Assembly: GCF_022581195.2 (NCBI RefSeq)
Contig: NC_061475.1
Span: 7,192,001-7,256,000, forward strand
Length of the DNA stretch: 64,000 nt
Direction of reading: 5' to 3'
Source of the DNA: Helicoverpa zea
Lineage: Eukaryota; Arthropoda; Insecta; Lepidoptera; Noctuidae
Position 1 is the first letter of the stretch; the number at the start of each line of letters is the position of its first letter. A program made the translations under genes and the position numbers. The notes beneath the pieces were generated by a model. The model was not told where the DNA came from. It saw only the letters and a list, made by a program, of their open reading frames with translations, and ran no database searches. Positions 8,645 to 19,675 of the stretch are shown one piece after another.

Positions 8645-11098
8645 CTGGAAAAAAGACATAACATCTTATAGTGTTTGAAGAGTGTTAAGTATTGCACTCA
8701 ACACTGAATTCTTTATTAGCATTCCATATATTTTACAGGTGGTATTTACAGTCTTGAATCAATATAGACCCTGTAACCCTACAGGGTAAATTTTTTCGAA
8801 TGGTGTGTTGTAACTTATTTATTTATACAGAAGAAAAGTATTTGTACAATTTCAAGCGCAACAATAATAATTGTAAATAAGTTGTTGGTTGGTTGTCAAG
8901 ACATACTTGAAATAATAAATAAATAAGGTTTATAGTACGTGTTCTATGGAATATTTTAGATATATTTTTCGAGTTACAAGGCAAAGGGTACGTCTGCTTA
9001 CTGAAGCGTGGAAGATGTCTCGATAAGAATAGAATATACCCATTTAGGGCATTGGAAGCGGCTAGTTTAGCTCGGTCTACATAAGATATGAGTCAAAAAG
9101 TTTCGCTAGTGCAACTAGTAGGTATTATAATGGATGGATGTGTGGATCATAATTTGTTTACAAAACCAGAAAAATAGGGGTCTTTGTAAAATCTAAAGAA
9201 ACGTACCAATCCATGATCCTTTATGCAGGTCCAATTCTATAATAGTATCGTTATTCTTCAGTTGTACCAGCAACACGCTTGGATAGGCTATCACGCCGCC
9301 GGCCGACAGTGCTGCTAGATGCGTGGATCCAGCCACTAGGAACTGGAAATGGTTAGAAGGGAGGATTTAGAATTGTTTTAATGTACAGTTGTACCAGCAA
9401 CACCCTCGAGTAGGCTGCTATTTGCGTGGATCCAGCCACTAGGAACTGGAAAATGTTAGGAAGAAGGGTCTAGAATTGCTTAATCTCCAGCAGGAAAATG
9501 TTGGTATAAAGGCGTTGGGGCGTAGATTAATGGGATTTTGCTATCAATTAAAGAGGTTATTAAAACAAGGCAACTGTTTCCACGATTTGGTTCCAAAAGA
9601 CAAGTCTTTGAACGCTAAACCAGTCTTTCTTATTTAACCTTTTGTCATGTCAGAAATTTTTGACCATAAGTATATTTTTGTCTTAGCGCGTATATTGTGT
9701 TACTACTTGTCAAAGGTTCCAAAAGTCTTCAATATTTTTATTTCTTTTGCCAGTATGTTTTATAGATTACAAATAACATTGCATTTTTTTTTACTTCTTC
9801 CGTACACGTCTGACATTCCTATCGGTTTACAGCATCGTCACATTGCTAACTTACTAGATTCGTTGCAATTTCTTCTAGCCCATAATAAACACACACGCCC
9901 CTCATTTGGTGTTGAGAAGAAGGAACCAAAAACTGTTTCAGCTTCACAATCTTTATCATATTCCCTACTTTAAAAATCATGTAGGACTACAGATTTAATC
10001 CAATACCACTCCAAACACGGCTATCTACTTTAACAATTTTGCCGAACAAACGCTGCTATAAAGAAAAGTGATACAATAAAATGGAACGGTCTTAGGGTAC
10101 TCTAATCTGGATCGCATGTTGTTAATCTGAGTGGAAAGATTCTTTATACAAGATAAGATCTTCAAGACGCGTACTAGAGTAAGATGCTGTGGACGTCGTT
10201 ATCTAGAAGGATTTGTACTGAGCTGTATTGGTAAGTATCTCTTCTTGGTAGGTTAGATAGATAGGTATGTACGTTGTTAGGTACACCAATTTTACATTTT
10301 CGATCTTAGATCTAGTTAATAGTAGAAAGTAGGTGACATAATGGGCGGTCACTAAGAGCGATCTATTCCAGACAACCCTGGAATGGATTGACACGAGAAG
10401 AAAAAGATTAGATGGTAGGCAGTAAGGCAAAGTGTACTATTGCTCCTGCAATTTGCGTAGGTTCTGAAAAAGTACGCCTACTCATAGATATTAGCAACAT
10501 AATAGGGAAACTAATATTTTAAAGTTGAAGAGTTTGTTTGAACTGCGTGCAAATCTACAACCTAATGTAACAAAAATCTCACTGTAAGATTACCCACACT
10601 TATATCTAGAAAGAATATAGGCTACGCAGGAGCGTGGAGTAGCCCACGGGATGCTAGTAAAACTACGGTCTTCTTTGGCAGAACCCTGATATTACAAGGA
10701 GTGCCTAACTTAGGCTAATCTTTATCCCGGATGCGGTTGTAGTGCCCTTTGATTGACCACGGGTAAATCGCGAATCGGACTCCGGAACGAAGGGTTCCGT
10801 ACCATTATTTAAAATCACGTTTGTTGTATGGGAGTCCCCCAATATATTGATTTTATTCTGGTTTTCAGTATTTGTTGTTATAGCGTCAACAGAAATACAT
10901 CATCTCTGAAATTTTAGCTCTCTAACTATCACGGTTCATGAGATACAGCCTGGTGACAATCGGACGGACGGACGGACGGACGGACAGAGGAGCGAAAGCA
11001 ATAGGGTCCCGTTTTACCCTTTGGGTACAAAACCCTAAAAACAGTATTATCAACATGAAAATTTTTCTTACCTGTACAGCTAGAGGTGGCCACACCAT
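7389..11098 (-). CDS. Facilitated sugar/trehalose transporter (Tret1-like, MFS), three coding exons
   Basis: Joining 11098-11072, 9342-9207 and 8644-7389 (minus strand) gives an unbroken frame of 473 codons (472 residues plus stop), the usual size for insect sugar porters of the major facilitator superfamily. It should be a 12-helix plasma-membrane protein moving sugars such as trehalose or glucose by facilitated diffusion. Family marks seen: RGRK at residues 75-78 (loop 2-3), PESPSWL at 184-190 after helix 6, SSEIMPVKHRG at about 372-382, and PDTKNRTLQEIE at 434-445 (the PETKG-type C-terminal motif). The loop 8-9 repeat of the GRK motif is degraded to SSKK. The start MVWPPLAVQF is chosen because an in-frame TGA lies three codons upstream and lepidopteran paralogs typically begin this way. 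Intron phases are 0 and 1, and splice sites are GT-AG. The exact substrate cannot be read from sequence. Confidence 0.9.
9207..9342 (-). CDS. Sugar transporter coding exon 2
   Basis: 136 nt, acceptor ATTTCCAG before 9342 and donor G|GTACGT after 9207. It encodes residues 10-54: helix 1 and the first outer loop (FLVAGSTHLAALSAGG, then AYPSVLLVQLK, ending GSWI plus a split Gly). The SWI(G)S junction with exon 3 is typical of the family and fixes the splice phase. Too short to show as a free-standing open frame. Confidence 0.88.
9386..9480 (-). pseudogene. Decayed tandem copy of transporter exon 2
   Basis: Repeats exon 2 from its acceptor side: the minus-strand reading begins again after a TTTTCCAG acceptor with FLVAGST and ends with VLLVQL. 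About 26 bp of the middle is missing compared with 9259-9342, and the intronic flank is also duplicated. No convincing donor follows, so it is unlikely to be a working alternative exon. The unit is directly adjacent to the true exon, so this is a local tandem duplication, not a separate gene. Confidence 0.8.
9481..10734. other. Transporter intron 1, no further gene seen
   Basis: AT-rich intronic DNA. The frames at 9647-9973 and 10203-10430 have no recognisable content. Confidence 0.5.
10735..11042 (+). repeat. Interspersed repeat family G copy 1
   Basis: Runs from GAATCGGACTCCGGAACGAA through GGGTTCCGTACC, CTATCACGGTTCATGAGATA, a GGAC microsatellite (10971-10988) and GGGTCCCGTTTTACCC to GGGTACAAAACCCT. 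Related copies at 12255 and 16705. The GGGTTCCGTAC near one end and its inverse near the other suggest a terminal symmetry. Class not determined. Confidence 0.65.
11072..11098 (-). CDS. Sugar transporter coding exon 1 (start)
   Basis: ATG at 11098-11096, nine codons (MVWPPLAVQ), then a strong donor CAG|GTAAGAA. An in-frame TGA lies upstream. The phase-0 junction to exon 2 gives a continuous N-terminus. An interspersed repeat (10735-11042) sits only about 30 bp into the following intron. Confidence 0.8.
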
Positions 11099-11752
11099 AA
11101 TGATTCTTCAAATTCAACAAAAATCCTGCCCGCTTATCATCTTCTATTATCCAAAGCTCCTAAGCGGTTTTCAGCACCATTGTTATATATTTAAGCTGTA
11201 AATAATTATCGAATTATTGTTTTCATAATTAGGGAGGGGTAAAAGGGTTGTCCGGATTTGCCCCAATTTTGAATCAAAAGGAATCGTGTACCCTTTGTTT
11301 TTAGTTTGAGACAAGAAACCATCTATTGACGATTAATTAATTCTTTGAACTTGCTGTTTTGTATTTTCCTTTTGGAAATTGTTAAAGGTAATTGAATTAA
11401 TAAAAAAGTTGCTTCTTTTAAGGATAGAAGATGTTTTCGTGCCTTTGGAAGTATGGACTCTTCATTTTGCATTTTGAACAGCAAAATATTGAAAATCAAT
11501 TTTTATTTATATGGATTTCCTACAAGAAATACACGTTACAGACAAGTTTTAAGAACAAAAATATTTTTTTCTTGTGTTTTCTTAATTAAAGGAAATCACA
11601 GCATGCATTAAATTATAATTATTTAAATACTTTGCAAAAATCAATTAAAAATAGCATTATTGTAACAAACCAATTAAAATAAATTATCAGTCGAGATAGC
11701 AATGCATTTTCTGCAAATTCAGTCTTCCATCGGAATAATAAAAATTACGGTA

Positions 11753-11981
11753 GGCCCAGATTCACGAAAGCGGAGCGTAGGGGAGAAGTTTTTAAACAAA
11801 TAATAGAATTATTCTGATTTAGGAATACTACTAATTATGGATTTCTATAACCTATCTATCAATTATAAATATATATTAAAAATCGATTATAGAAACACAC
11901 ACTTTGTGGGCGGTGAGGTATTTGCCAACGAAATCCTATTGGTTATTTAAAAACTACTCCGCTTTGCTGGTGTCTGGGGCC
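11753..11981. mobile_element. MITE with imperfect TIRs (GGCCCAGA...AAAGCGGAG)
   Basis: The left end (GGCCCAGATTCACGAAAGCGG..., then AAGTTTTTAAAC) is mirrored at 11940-11981 (GTTTTTAAATAACC and GGGGCC on the opposite strand). The TIRs are interrupted and old. Non-coding core. Confidence 0.5.
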
Positions 11982-12254
11982 TTAAACCTTATTTGTATCA
12001 AATAAACGTCAATTCGATAACAATTGGATCTGATTGAGAGCTCAAATTTCTCGGGAATCAGTCCGTAGCTGGTAGATTTGACAGATTAAATGTAAATTTG
12101 TTTAGTTCTCGTTGGGATTAAGTTTATTGTAGATTGTGAACGTAAATAGATTGGGCAAGGCCTTTGGTAGAAATTGAATGGTAGAAAAAAAATTGTTTAC
12201 ACGTTTATTTTTATACATATCAGACTCATTCAGGAGGTTAGAAGGAGCTAGTGT

Positions 12255-12530
12255 ATGTAAGCCCCAGCCAAGTGCGAGTTAGACTCACGCATGAAGGGTT
12301 CCGTACCAATATCTGTTAATATTTCTAGCTTCTACCTGTTGCTTTTAGTTGAGCAAAAAATCACGTTGGTTGTATCACCAACAAAAATATATCATCTGTG
12401 AACATTTGAACTGTCTATCACGGTTCATGAGATATAACCTCATGACTAACAGGCGAAACAGTGAACTCTTGGTAAGAGAGCCCCCTTCTTTTATCTGGAT
12501 AAGGAATCCTCAAAATTCTAACAAAGGGTA
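12255..12530 (+). repeat. Interspersed repeat family G copy 2, degraded
   Basis: Shares GCGAGTTAGACTCACGCATG, AAGGGTTCCGTACCA, CTATCACGGTTCATGAGATA with copy 1, but the microsatellite and the right end are eroded. Confidence 0.55.
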
Positions 12531-13252
12531 GATATATTACATTTTTTTACTGAGCTACGAGTATTTATTTATAAACTTACTTTACTTTTAGCATAAGGTT
12601 CACTAATGATGTGCAATTGTTATAATATTGATACAGTACAGACTGCACACATACTATTGATTACAATGTTCCTTAATTATCTACAAGAAAGACAAAAAAT
12701 ATTATTTTAGATAATATGTTAATACTTTTCGTGTTAAACATAATATAAAAAGGAAAAAAAAAGTTAGATGCACTATTTAATACTAATTTTCCGTGGCACG
12801 CGAGTGACACCGCAGGTAACAATTTGTTTAAATTAATACTTAACTAAGATAATTGGTTTGCATTTATTTATCAAATTATCTACAAAAAACAAACAATGCA
12901 ATTGATATTTTAAAAAAATAACAATACCTTATAATCCTCTAATTAGTGCACGACAATAGTATTTTTTCCTTTTCAAAATTGTGCAATTCAAATAACTCGA
13001 AATACTGCAACTGCACATGAAGTACAGTAACTCACTAACCAACGGTCTTAACAAACATCTGTATATATAAATACTCAGTAAAACAAAAAAGCGAAAAATA
13101 ATAATGACAGGTAAAATATGTATTTTCCTTAACGAAAAAAATGTAACTTTCTGATTGAAACGTCTTAGTAGTAATGCAGTATTTCATTCTTGCAATAAAA
13201 ATTATAATGACAAACCAATTTGGATTTTGCATGTCATTGAAATCTGTAGGGG
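12531..13252. other. AT-rich, no gene seen
   Basis: Nothing supported. Confidence 0.5.
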
Positions 13253-13365
13253 AGAACTGGGAGAGTTGTGGCAGCTTAATTCCACCAGTGTTTTACAAGG
13301 AGCGACTGCCTGTCTGGCCTCCTCAACCCAGTTACTCTCAACTACCCCTTGGTAATACTGGTTGT
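13253..13365 (-). mobile_element. SINE family B fragment
   Basis: Contains the reverse of the family B body (CAGTGTTTTACAAGGAGCGA, CTGGCCTCCTCAACCCAGTT). Same family as the copy inside 47453-47812. Confidence 0.7.
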
Positions 13366-13914
13366 CAGTTTTTATTCTTTCAATTTTAGATTGTCCATTT
13401 ATGGACGAAGGTTTTTTTCCGGGTAGGTACCTACTTGAAGTAATTCCCCGGACCACATATGAAACCGTGAGGCTGGCTGGCAAGCTAGTTACAAATATGG
13501 AAAAATAAGATAAAAATCCCATTTTTCAAATACTTTTTCATTCTGATAGCTACTCTCACAGGCATGACAATGATCTCAAAACAAATATTTTTGAGTACTT
13601 AGAATTTTATATTAATTGGTTAACTTTTTGACAATATAAACATAATAAATAAATAAAAAACACGATCATTGCCTACCTTAACATCACAAAGTTCCAAAAT
13701 TCCTCCATCTTCAAATCGCCGTTCCAAATTCAAAAACATGTTACATTCCTTTTTCAAATAAAAAAACGGTATTTATTTTTAAACGTCCTACAGTGGGACT
13801 TGAGTAACCAAACTGGCAAGTTGTATGAATCAATTTAGGAATCTGGTTTTTGCATGTGTGAGTGTTATTAGGTATTACGTTACGATACACTCACATTTAG
13901 CCGATCATAATGTC

Positions 13915-14255
13915 ATCATCCTCTGAGCCTTTTTCCCAACTATGTTGGGATCGGCTTCCAAGGTTCTTGGTCAATGTACTTGCAAGCTGTCCCGATATTC
14001 TATATCTCTCTTGATTTGCCTACAAAAGATTGAATTTTGGTACTAGATCCATACAAGCAATGTTAAATTCTTATCTCTTTTCCTATTATGTATTCCAATT
14101 GGGAACGTTCGTTGATCTTTCAATACGATACGTACATTATAGCGTTTTTATCGTCCCACATCGGCTGGGCACAGGCCTCCTGTCACATGGAAAAGGATTG
14201 AGCATTAATCACCACGCTTGCTCAATGCGAATCGGTGATTTCAGACTTAATACAT
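13915..14255 (-). mobile_element. SINE family B tail followed by a family 3 fragment
   Basis: 13917-13963 holds the B tail (TTTTTCCCAACTATGTTGGG). 14138-14250 holds the family 3 body (TTTTTATCGTCCCACATCGG, ACCACGCTTGCTCAATGCG). Both are in minus orientation and truncated. Confidence 0.6.
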
Positions 14256-14929
14256 CGTACATTACTTTATATCAATTTTATAAAATAATGTTGTCGATAG
14301 TAATTAAACTATTAAATTAATTTTGTAACAATGAGTTAATAGATAAGGTTCAGGAGCAGTAATAAATACTCTCGCAACAGCTGGTTCTAAATGCAGTGTA
14401 TGTGTTTTACGGACACATCATATCGAATTTTATCATTCAAACACGATATATTTGCTTCAAAAAGGTTTTAATAAATAAGCATAACATTCGTATAAACTGC
14501 ATAGAAAACATTTTTATCTCTTCAGTCCTTCACATTTTATCAAATATCATTGAACTGTCCTATTCATTTTTTTTTTTCAATATTTCATCCACGAAATAAA
14601 ACCATAAATTATTATTTCAATTAAAATCGATATCGAACGGTACACCACTATTTATAATTAATCAGTGTTCACTTATTATTTCGCAATTGTACCAACTGAT
14701 TTAATAACCCAGAAGAATTAATATGCAACGGACAGACGGCCAATGAATCAATTTAATAAATTATTATTATTGTAGTTATTACAGGAATTATTGATGTTAA
14801 TGTAATTTTAAATGTAATTAAATAAATGATGGAAGCACATGGCTTAGCAACTGTCGGTCAGTCGAGCAATCTTAAGGTTAAGCAACGTCGGCGCGGTTGG
14901 TCCGTGGATGGGTGAGTTTTTCCAAAGTA

Positions 14930-15095
14930 CGTTTTTGTATGTCCCAGCTGTCATTTGAGCATATGTGGCAAGCATTACGGGCAGTTAAAAGGCAGAATGT
15001 CTGTGTGTTCAGTTTTACCAAGTGGTATTGGGTTGCCCGGGTAACTTGGTTAATGATGTCTCAAGCAGTCGCTTTATTCAAAGCATTGGTTGGTA
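14930..15095 (+). mobile_element. SINE family B fragment
   Basis: CCCAGCTGTCATTTGAGCAT, GGGTTGCCCGGGTAACTTGG and nearby match the B body. Confidence 0.65.
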
Positions 15096-15147
15096 CAAGA
15101 AATATTTTAAATGTCAAGCACTGTAGGACCATTGGGAGTTTCATTGT

Positions 15148-15225
15148 CTAAAACCTCCCTATCATTTTGGAGCCCTTCGTGTACCAGGGCCTTTGAAGCT
15201 CTTTCGAAAACCCCGCAACCCAAGT
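15148..15225 (-). mobile_element. SINE family E fragment
   Basis: GTGTACCAGGGCC, CTCTTTCGAAAACCCCGCAA identify the family E body. Confidence 0.55.
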
Positions 15226-15355
15226 AAGATTTTTGTTGCACTTTCAATGTACAATATAACTAACAAATCATCATCAATTGTCTAGCCTGTTCCCAATTAT
15301 GTTAAGGTTCCAGTTAAGGATGCAGCTAAAACCTGTAATATAATTTTCCCTTCAA

Positions 15356-15480
15356 CTAAAATGACTCGTCGAAAAATTCCCGCCTCACTGCAATCAAATG
15401 TGAGCATACCCAAGAGGCTGGCAGCATTGCAGCGTTGGATGGAAATGCTTAATCTTTGGCCAAATAAATTGGTGTTTCAT
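15356..15480 (-). pseudogene. Broken C-terminus of the RLE-like retroelement, copy 3
   Basis: On the minus strand, about 15450-15380 reads SISIQRCNAASLLGML, and after a frameshift EFFDESF with a TAG at 15358-15356. This matches, in order, the C-terminus of the 286-residue frame at 49400-50260 (SMAIQRGNAASLLGTL, then DEFFDAF and stop). Only the last ~40 codons remain. Clearly dead. Confidence 0.75.
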
Positions 15481-15519
15481 GGAGAAATAAATTTTAGGAA
15501 GGAAAGTCTTCCTCATAAT

Positions 15520-15600
15520 GCGCTATGATGGGACGACAATAAGATACGACCAGAGAGAGATCAGGCAAACGTGCTCTCTAAGACACTATCGACTTGCAGA
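15520..15600 (-). mobile_element. SINE family A fragment
   Basis: GATGGGACGACAATAAGATA and ACCAGAGAGAGATCAGGC match the family A body. Confidence 0.5.
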
Positions 15601-15629
15601 CTGCAGGCTTTTTACCCTTATTTTTTTGA

Positions 15630-15865
15630 AGGGAAATTATGAAATGACCCCTCTCGCTGTGTGTTAGTAGCGTGAGGGACTGTTAGACTCTTACTAACTA
15701 AAACCCATCATGATCCATCGTAGGCCTTTTATGTACCAGGGCCGCGGTAACTCTTTCGAACAATCCCACAGCCCATTTCAGGCCGACTTGAGAATCAAAC
15801 CTGAGCTTCCGTATACAGCAGTCGTGCTATGCAACCACTAGACTAATGGGGCATTCAAGTCAGTA
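15630..15865 (-). mobile_element. tRNA-headed SINE family E, near full length
   Basis: Read on the minus strand, it starts TGCCCCATTAGTCTAGTGGT (A-box-like), has GGTTTGATTC (B-box-like), then the body GGGATTGTTCGAAAGAGTTA, CCGCGGCCCTGGTACATAAA and a tail GAGGGGTCATTTCATAATTT. RNA polymerase III-type head, non-coding. Confidence 0.8.
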
Positions 15866-16129
15866 CTCAGCCTTCCATTCTTCTGAAATCGTAATGGCTA
15901 TCACAAATCTATAAAGTATTGATATCTGGGCTTACAGTGCTTGCCAAAGCATTGTATAGTCTGTCTTGAATGGTCCTTCTAAGATATAAATTATAAAGCG
16001 GAAGAGTTTCTTCGATTCCTTGATTGAATGCAAAAATCTCAGAAAATAATGAATCGATTTAAAAAGTATTTTAGTGCTAGAGACCCATTTATCGAAGAAG
16101 AAAACTATAGTATACTTTTTAACTGGGTG

Positions 16130-16405
16130 CGCGGAGCAGTTCCCATGGAAGGCAATGAAACCGCTAGTGGAACCCAGTGTCACTTGAGATGGGCTGTGGA
16201 ATTTCTTAAAAGAATTACTGCTGCCCTGGTACATAAAGGGCTTCAAAGTAAAAGCCAAAGTCAATTTTTTATTGAAAATAGGCATATAAAAGCTGTTTTG
16301 AAACGTCAAGCTGCTTGCTTAAGAAGGAACATGGTGCATTTAAGTCGGTAAGAGTCTGACACTCCCTCACGCTGCATCCACAACGGGAGGGGTAATTCGA
16401 TGATT
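16130..16405 (+). mobile_element. SINE family E, interrupted copy
   Basis: Body pieces GATGGGCTGTGG, CTGCCCTGGTACATAAAG and GGTAAGAGTCTGACACTCCC are separated by about 100 bp of unrelated sequence, so the copy is interrupted or rearranged. The overlapping open frames (15932-16351) are products of this repeat and not genes. Confidence 0.65.
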
Positions 16406-16704
16406 TCCCATGAAAAAAGTATCACGTAGATAATCAATTGATCCGCGGATCGGTCACGCCATGCAAATCCTAACCTCGGCCAATTGAATTGTATAACCGA
16501 CAGACAATCTATAAATCTACTATTTTATTTCAATTAACTCGCGATAAATGACTGCCGTGACAAATTAAAATCCTATCACTCAAATTCGTTCAATTGTAAC
16601 TATAATTATGATATTCAAAGGAAAAATATTATAACGAGGTAACAAAATATGACTCAATCTAGGGTATGTCCTTGCAACAATGTTGAGAGTTGGTTGTCAA
16701 CATT

Positions 16705-17000
16705 TTAGGATTCCGTACCTCTGTCCGTCCTCTGCCCGTCCGTCCATCCGTCCGTCTGTCCGTCCGTCCGTCCGTCCGTCTGTCACCAGGCTGTATCTCA
16801 TAAACCGTGATAGTTAGAGAGCTGAAATTTTCACAGATGATGTATTTCTGTTGCCGCTATAATAACAAATACGCTATAAAAACTGAAAACTAGAATAAAG
16901 TAAATGTTTTGAGGGGCTCCCATACAGCAATCTTGATTTTAAATAATCGTACGGAACCCTTCGTGCGCGAGTCCGACTCGTACTTGGCCGGTTTTTTTAA
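16705..17000 (-). repeat. Interspersed repeat family G copy 3
   Basis: Inverted relative to copy 1: a GTCC microsatellite (16721-16787), TGTATCTCATAAACCGTGAT, ATCGTACGGAACCCTTCGTG and AGTCCGACTCGTACTTGGCC. The best preserved of the three. Confidence 0.7.
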
Positions 17001-17239
17001 ATGTGAGGAAAAAGGAAGAGAATGTAAAGGTCCCAGTTGATCATGTCAGTCCTAATTATTATAGTAGCCGGCATATAACTTGGCAAGGATTTGGGACCTT
17101 TAATAAGTTTGAGCTCGCACATAGTGCACTAAATTATACAAAAAACTGGTCCCTGTTATTGCTTGTGCATTATTCTATGGTTATTGACATCCTTTAGTGG
17201 CGATTATGTCTGCTTTAAAAAAATAGGACTTGTTTTCAT

Positions 17240-17995
17240 CTCACGATTCTTGCCAAGTTACGTGCCGGGAACTATATTATTGTATGTCTCTAACCGACCA
17301 CGGGACTACAGAGTCCCGGATTTTTGGAAGGCGAACGTGGGGCCGAAGCCAACACGCTGAAGCCCTTTTGAGACAACTTTAATGAAATGGTAACACAAAA
17401 CCGACGATTATCCCTGTATACATTATAGAAATGTACCAAAGGACAATCCCCGGTTCTGTGCTAAACTATTGCTAACTATGGATGAAAACTACTTAGGCTA
17501 TTGTGATGGGATGCTAATGGACTAGGAATGGGGAAACTACGGGAACTATGGCACCTGCCGATGACAATGTATTAAATACATGTTAAAATGGCAGGTGGAG
17601 ACTCGCCAACTCACTTACTGGGCCCCCGGGAATCAGTCACTGAAAAGCAATAAGAGGGCAACAGGGACATGAGCGGCTGAGAAGGGTGAGGATACCTCGG
17701 CGGACTTTAAACGCAGATCACTCGCTCCCTGTGGGTCCAGCATCACCGGCCCACTCGCCACTTACCACGAGGCACCTACCCTCCGAGCAGGACTAACCTT
17801 GCTCTAGCGACTCCACTCTGATCGGCCGATGAAGGCAAGCCAAGAGGCGGGAGACCTATCCCCCGTCATGCTTCACTCCGGCAAGCCGGAGGTGGGGGAC
17901 AGTATACTCTTCCTGGAGCACTCGGATATATAGCCCCGCGGGGTCGCTACTCCCCGTCATCCGCCTCAGATGCCCTGCGGGGCTTATTATTGTAA
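17240..17995. repeat. GC-rich block, probable transposon fragment
   Basis: Composition differs sharply from its surroundings: many GGCC and CCGG steps, short hairpins such as CCCCGCGGGG near 17935 and a repeated CCCTGCGGGGC. No open frame or domain. The abrupt borders and the return to AT-rich DNA at 17995 suggest an inserted element, possibly the untranslated leader of a retroelement. I cannot assign a family. Confidence 0.4.
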
Positions 17996-18229
17996 TTATT
18001 GAATGTTAATCTAACACCCCTTTACCATTTATAATGACTAAACCGATTATACCGATTTAATTTGCATACAACTAAACATAAGCTATGTTTAGTTATTACT
18101 GTTTCTTATTAAAAGTCGATCAGTATTTTATTTGCGTAAAGGAAACCTTACAAAAATCTACAAACAGACAAACGGTATATGCACATATCAAAACTTTCTT
18201 GTTTATAATAGTAGTGTGTTATAATATTT

Positions 18230-18415
18230 TACATTAATTGTTTTCCCACGTTTTCACCCGCGTCTTGGGGGAACAACTGCCCGTATCGGGATAAAATATA
18301 GCCAATGTTATTCAGGAAGAGTGTAGCTTTATAAGAGTGAAGGAATTTTTCAAATCTATCGCTTAGTTTTGGAGCTTTTAGGGTACAAACAAACAAAAAA
18401 AAACCACTTTATAGA
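18230..18415 (+). repeat. Repeat family C relative, old
   Basis: TTCACCCGCGTCTTGGGGGA, CGGGATAAAATATAGCC, AGAGTGTAGCTTTATAAGAG and a terminal ACAAACAAACAAAA. Confidence 0.55.
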
Positions 18416-19297
18416 AGTATAGATTATTGTAATTATTATAAATAGAAATAATAGAATTAAAAGAATACACAAGATTATCTTAAAGAAAATGCTCAATCTT
18501 TCCGATCAAAACTTAAATGCTTTCAAATAAGTAGAATTGTCAACACAATTACCAAAAATCTACCATATAAAACTCTTCATATCCCTAACTCAACGCAACA
18601 AATAAAAAAGATCAATCGGAAAAAAATATAATAAAAAAAAGGTTAAAAACTTTTACTGGATTTGTTCGGCGAGTTCTTTACCCCACAACGGAAGTCAATT
18701 TCCCCTATGAATATGTAAAAAGAGGGGTTCAAACCCCCTTGGACCTTTAGGATGTAATTATAGAATTCGGACCTTGGTCTCTCGGACCCTTCCGGTTAGG
18801 CCTATAAAAGTGCTGAATAAAATACGAAGGGATAGATTTTTTTTCGGTTTTTTTTTTTCTTGTGCCACGTTTCTGGGTTTGGGTTGGTATTTTAGGGTTG
18901 ATTTTCTGGTTTGTGGTTTAAGGGTTAATTTTTGTGGATGCGTGAAGTTAATGGGTCATCAGAGTGCCTAATGTCTGTTTATGGGGTGGTCAGATTTCGA
19001 GTGAAAAAAATATATTTATAGAGAAAAAAAATCACGATATCAGGCTTTGGCTCCCAATACCTTTTCTAGAGAACGTTACACACGTTACATTAATTACTAT
19101 TCCATTTATGTATGTAAGTACTTATAAATATTATACACTCTTTGTTTCTCTTCAGCAAACTACGTCCCGAGAGAACAATTTCCCGCACCCGGATACAACT
19201 TAAATTATAATATGTTATTTTAATACAAAGCTTTATTACCGCTTAGTTTCAGTAAAAGTTCAGTTGTTTTTGGAAACTTTCACAGTTTATAATATAC
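18416..19297. other. AT-rich, no gene seen
   Basis: Nothing supported. The small plus-strand frames are T-rich and featureless. Confidence 0.5.
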
Positions 19298-19475
19298 TAG
19301 CTATTCCGCGCGGTTCTGCCTATATCCCGAAGATACAATTTCCCGGATAAAAAGTATGTTATGTCCTTTCTCAGTTTTTAGTCTGTGGGATAATTTTCAT
19401 TAATCGACTAAGCAGTTTTGGCATGAACGAGTGAAGGAAAGAGTTACTTTCGCTTTTATAATATTAGTAAGGATT
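19298..19475 (+). repeat. Repeat family C copy
   Basis: CCGGATAAAAAGTATGTTAT and the terminal TTTTATAATATTAGTAAGGA match family C. Confidence 0.55.
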
Positions 19476-19507
19476 GGTGATATACATGTTCTGTGATTAT
19501 TTTAAAC

Positions 19508-19675
19508 TATCCGTTTTCCGCCGGTTTCACCCGCGACCCGTTGTAAAATATATCCTGTGTTACTCCCAGATAATATATCTCTTTAATAGTGAAATAATTC
19601 TTAACATCGATCCAGTAGTTATTGAGTTTATCCATTACAAAGTTTTACACTTTATAATATTAACTATAGACTAAG
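19508..19675 (+). repeat. Repeat family C copy, degraded
   Basis: Starts TTTTCCGCCGGTTTCACCCG and ends TTATAATATTAACTATAGAC. Confidence 0.45.

Noticed and set aside
7504..8697. Other open frames within the sugar transporter exon
   Set aside because: They overlap the transporter in other frames and have no family motifs.
10971..10988. GGAC repeats as a possible CRISPR-like array
   Set aside because: A simple microsatellite inside an interspersed repeat; no spacers, and the genome is eukaryotic.
15932..16351. Two overlapping frames of 107 and 125 codons
   Set aside because: They fall in a SINE E copy and its interruption; no conserved domain.
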